Shown in pieces: positions 15,265 through 17,279 of a stretch of 17,279 nucleotides of DNA. A program made the position numbers and the translations under genes. The first letter of the stretch is position 1. Each line of letters starts with the position of its first letter. The notes beneath the pieces are model-generated. The model searched no databases and was not told where the DNA came from. It saw only the letters and a list, made by a program, of their open reading frames with translations. The stretch lies in the NCBI GenBank assembly GCA_027943245.1, contig JANDJZ010000940.1, forward strand, positions 1 through 17,279. The letters are read 5' to 3'. Source of the DNA: Acanthamoeba sp. SK_2022b (Eukaryota > Discosea > Longamoebia > Acanthamoebidae).

Positions 15265-16313
15265 TTATTGCTGTGCGCTGGCGGCCGAGCCGTCGCGCTG
15301 GTCCAGGAAGGCCACGACGCGGTCGGCGTTTTGCACCGTGCACACATCCTGGGGCAGGTTCATGCCCACGGCCTTGAGATAGGCTTCACCGCCTGCGGCA
15401 TCGATGGCCATCATGTGGTGCATGCACATCTTGCCTTCCTCGACGCAGCGGTTGAGCACCTTGTCGTACAGGCCTTCGTCCACGGTGGCGAAGCGCTCGA
15501 CCGGGTTGCGCTCGCTGGGCTTGACCAGATTCAGGTAGGTGTCGCGGTTCAGGGCCTTGCCTTCGGACTTGGCCTTGGCAACCCACTGCTCGAATTCCTC
15601 GTCGCTGAGGCCGTGGAACTTGAACGTCATGCCCGAGAAGCCGGCGCCGCTGTAGTGCGATGCCAGGCCGTGGAACACACCGGTCTTGTTGATCACTGCG
15701 TTCAGCTCGGTCTGCATGCCGGGCATGGCATAGATCATGCCGGCCAGGTCAGGCACGTAGAAGGCGTTCATCGTCGAGGTGGCGGTCAGCTTGAAGTGGA
15801 TGGGACGATCCACGGGAGCGGCCAGCTCGTTGACGGTGGCGATGCCCTTTTCAGGGATGAAGAACAGCCACTTCCAGTCCATGGCCACGACCTGCACTTC
15901 CAGCGGCTTGACATCGGTGCTCAAGGGCTTGGAGGCCGAGACGCGGTCCAGCGGGCGGTAGGGGTCGAGCTTGTGGGTGCTGATCCAGGTGATGGCGCCC
16001 AGCGCGATGATGATCATCAGCGGCACGGACCAGATCACCAGCTCCAGCGTGGTGGAGTGGTGCCATTCGGGGTCGTAGTGGGCCTCGGTGTTCGACTGGC
16101 GGTATTTCCAGGCGAACAGCAGCGTGAGGATGATCACCGGGATGATGATGATCAGCATCAGCAAGGTGGCCGTGACCACCAGGTGCCGCCTTGCTGCGCG
16201 GCGATATCGCCGGCCGGGTTGAGCACGACGGCTTTGCTGCAGCCAGTGAGACTGGCTGTCAAAGCGGCCGCGGTGAGCCACGCAGGCCCACGGAGTTCCT
16301 TGATTTTTAGCAT
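15265..16313 (-). CDS. cyoA: cytochrome o ubiquinol oxidase subunit II, with apparent frameshift
   Basis: Subunit II docks beside CyoB and helps form the quinol site. The N-terminus from ATG 16313 is a lipoprotein signal with lipobox ASLTGC (Cys25), then the conserved VVLNPAGDIAAQQ. This frame then runs into a stop. The next frame carries the rest of the protein: two helices (TATLLMLIIIIPVIILTLLF, then LVIWSVPLMIIIALGAITWI) and a periplasmic cupredoxin domain (VVAMDWKWLFF, HYSGAGFSGMTF). The frames switch at about 16191-16188, just after Gln41, meaning two extra bases or one missing. CuA cysteines are absent, as expected for quinol rather than cytochrome c oxidation. Total length (about 350 residues) fits. 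No clear Shine-Dalgarno precedes the ATG. Either a sequence error or a real lesion. Confidence 0.9.
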
Positions 16314-16332
16314 GCTAGGGGCGCAACAAGAG

Positions 16333-16352
16333 CGCGTTTACATAGAAACGCG
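16333..16352. other. hairpin in the cyoA 5' leader
   Basis: CGCGTTT (16333-16339) and AAACGCG (16346-16352) form a perfect 7-bp stem with a six-base loop, 19 bases upstream of the cyoA ATG. In the mRNA it would lie near the ribosome entry region; as DNA it could be a dyad operator. Confidence 0.5.
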
Positions 16353-16370
16353 GATTACAAGATCCGGGCA

Positions 16371-16398
16371 AATGTATTACGAAGTATAAATTTGTCCA
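16371..16398 (-). promoter_or_regulatory. candidate promoter of the cyo operon
   Basis: On the minus strand, -35 TGGACA (complement of 16393-16398) and -10 TACATT (complement of 16371-16376) are 16 bases apart in the only AT-rich part of the divergent region. The start would be near 16364, giving a leader of about 50 bases. Confidence 0.5.
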
Positions 16399-16415
16399 TT
16401 GGACATTTTGTCCAA
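16393..16415. promoter_or_regulatory. overlapping palindromes, candidate operator
   Basis: Three TGTCCA-type half-sites form two interlocking dyads. TGTCCA (16393-16398), one base, TGGACA (16400-16405) is the first. TTGGACA (16399-16405), TTT, TGTCCAA (16409-16415) is the second. The first overlaps the candidate cyo -35 element, so a bound regulator could block or recruit polymerase. Confidence 0.5.
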
Positions 16416-16472
16416 CGTCAAGGAGAAGCCGGGAACTTTCTGCTACCTGGCGGGGCAGGCAGCGGGGTCCCG

Positions 16473-16502
16473 GCGGCCCGGAGGCCCGGAGGCCGCATTT
16501 TT
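16473..16502 (+). terminator. attenuator-like hairpin before the MFS gene
   Basis: GCGGCC (16473-16478) pairs with GGCCGC (16491-16496) and is followed by ATTTTT. The 12-base loop contains GGCCCGGA-type direct repeats that permit alternative pairings. It lies about 120 bases upstream of the MFS start on the same strand, so it could limit transcription into that gene. Confidence 0.45.
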
Positions 16503-16618
16503 CGGCCGCGCGCAGCAGGAAAAACACCAAGTCCGGTCGAGGTGAAACCGCCTTGCGCCAGATCAAGCGAGGGCGTAGAACGGAGCTGTCAGTGAGACGA
16601 GACAAGGAGCATCCATCT

Positions 16619-17279
16619 ATGAGCGGCCTCGACACAACTGCAAGCTTCCCCAACGGAAGCTACGAAAGCAAGGAATCTCTGTCCCGCGCCGACACCCACG
16701 AAGATGTCACGCCCAACGAGATCGCCGTCGGCGTGATCCTGGGGCGATCCTCGGAGTACTTCGACTTCTTCGTGTTCGGCATCGCCTGCGTGCTGGTCTT
16801 CCCGGCACTGCTGTTCCCCTATCTTTCCAAGCTTGACGGCACGTTGATGTCGTTCGGCATCTTCGCGCTGGCCTTCGTGGCGCGGCCGTTGGGCACGGCG
16901 CTGTCCATGGCCGTGCAGCGGCGCTGGGGCCGGGCGACCAAGCTGACGCTGGCGCTCTTCCTGCTGGGCGTGTGTACGGTGGGCATGGCTTTCCTGCCCA
17001 GCTACCAGCAGGCGGGCGTGAACGCCATCATCGTGCTGGCGCTGCTGCGCATCGGCCAGGGCATTGCACTGGGCGGCTCCTGGGATGGACTGCCGTCGCT
17101 GCTGGCCATGTCGGCGCCCCAGAACCGGCGGGGCTGGTATTCGATGATCGGGCAGTTGGGTGCGCCGCTGGGCTTTGTGCTGGCGGCAGGCCTGTTTGCC
17201 TTCATCTATGCCCATGTGGATGCCGACGAGTTCCTCAGCTGGGGCTGGCGCTATCCCTTCTGCGTGGCCTTTGCCATCA
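16619..17279 (+). CDS. MFS transporter, metabolite:H+ symporter type (partial, 5' end)
   Basis: ATG 16619 follows AAGGAG (16604-16609) with nine-base spacing. The window ends after about 220 codons. A hydrophilic N-terminus of about 33 residues is followed by helices typical of the MHS subfamily. The signature SSEYFDFFVFGIACVLVFP, the ARPLGTALSM segment after helix 2, and LALLRIGQGIALGGSWDGLP (helix 4) are seen. These inner-membrane proteins import organic acids or osmolytes with protons; the substrate is unknown. It diverges from cyoA across 305 bases holding the palindromes and the hairpin described separately, so the two may share regulators. Confidence 0.88.
   Translation, partial: MSGLDTTASFPNGSYESKESLSRADTHEDVTPNEIAVGVILGRSSEYFDFFVFGIACVLVFPALLFPYLSKLDGTLMSFGIFALAFVARPLGTALSMAVQRRWGRATKLTLALFLLGVCTVGMAFLPSYQQAGVNAIIVLALLRIGQGIALGGSWDGLPSLLAMSAPQNRRGWYSMIGQLGAPLGFVLAAGLFAFIYAHVDADEFLSWGWRYPFCVAFAI

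Noticed and set aside
13199..15382. A 727-codon open frame on the plus strand
   Set aside because: It is antisense to cyoB and part of cyoA. Its His/Gln/Asp/Gly-rich composition is the usual reverse-strand shadow of a GC-rich membrane-protein gene.
16185..16200. Programmed frameshift in cyoA
   Set aside because: No slippery heptamer is present, and CyoA is normally a single frame; error or mutation is simpler.
16393..16415. FNR/ANR binding site in the cyo promoter
   Set aside because: The palindromes are TGTCCA-type and lack the TTGAT…ATCAA half-sites.
16480..16496. GGCCCGGA direct repeats as a CRISPR or iteron array
   Set aside because: Only two short copies without spacers; better explained as part of a GC hairpin.

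Overview
This window reads as a high-G+C betaproteobacterial chromosome, most likely Comamonadaceae (Comamonas/Delftia-like). That placement is inferred from remembered protein style and gene content (cyoABCD, Surf1, RegBA, CyoE, CtaA); no database search was possible.

Left part (1-2850) looks like accessory DNA under decay. It holds a frameshifted 3' gene end, a doubtful small ORF, an intact LysR-type regulator, about 670 bp without a convincing gene, and a GNAT acetyltransferase broken by a -1 frameshift. From about 2870 comes a run of small, mostly independent units. These are a cysteine-hydrolase (isochorismatase-like) gene behind a threonine-rich leader ORF and a strong terminator, a 45-aa membrane peptide, a 65-aa four-cysteine protein, a SAM methyltransferase with a near-consensus promoter, a minus-strand set of small coiled-coil and membrane proteins, and a 73-aa hypothetical protein.

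Right part (7202-16313) is a respiratory cluster. Plus-strand ctaA and cyoE (heme A and heme O synthases, overlapping by ATGA) converge on minus-strand regA, separated by a 13-bp perfect-stem terminator. Reading along the minus strand, the order is cyoA, cyoB, cyoC, cyoD, surf1, a strong terminator, then regB and regA. CyoABCD is a proton-pumping quinol oxidase. Surf1 and CtaA beside it suggest that it may carry heme A rather than only heme O. RegB has the quinone-sensing GGxxNPF motif and a linker cysteine, so the redox sensor sits beside a quinol oxidase it may control. An MFS (MHS-type) transporter diverges from cyoA and runs off the right edge.

Main points to check: the threonine-rich attenuator-like leader before a hydrolase; an apparent frameshift that splits the CyoA lipoprotein signal peptide from its body; interlocking palindromes over the putative cyoA promoter; and a GC hairpin with a T-tract in the leader of the MFS gene. 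I found no CRISPR array, rRNA, tRNA or complete insertion sequence. The content is mostly recognisable; the most promising undescribed element is the leader at 2872-3030.
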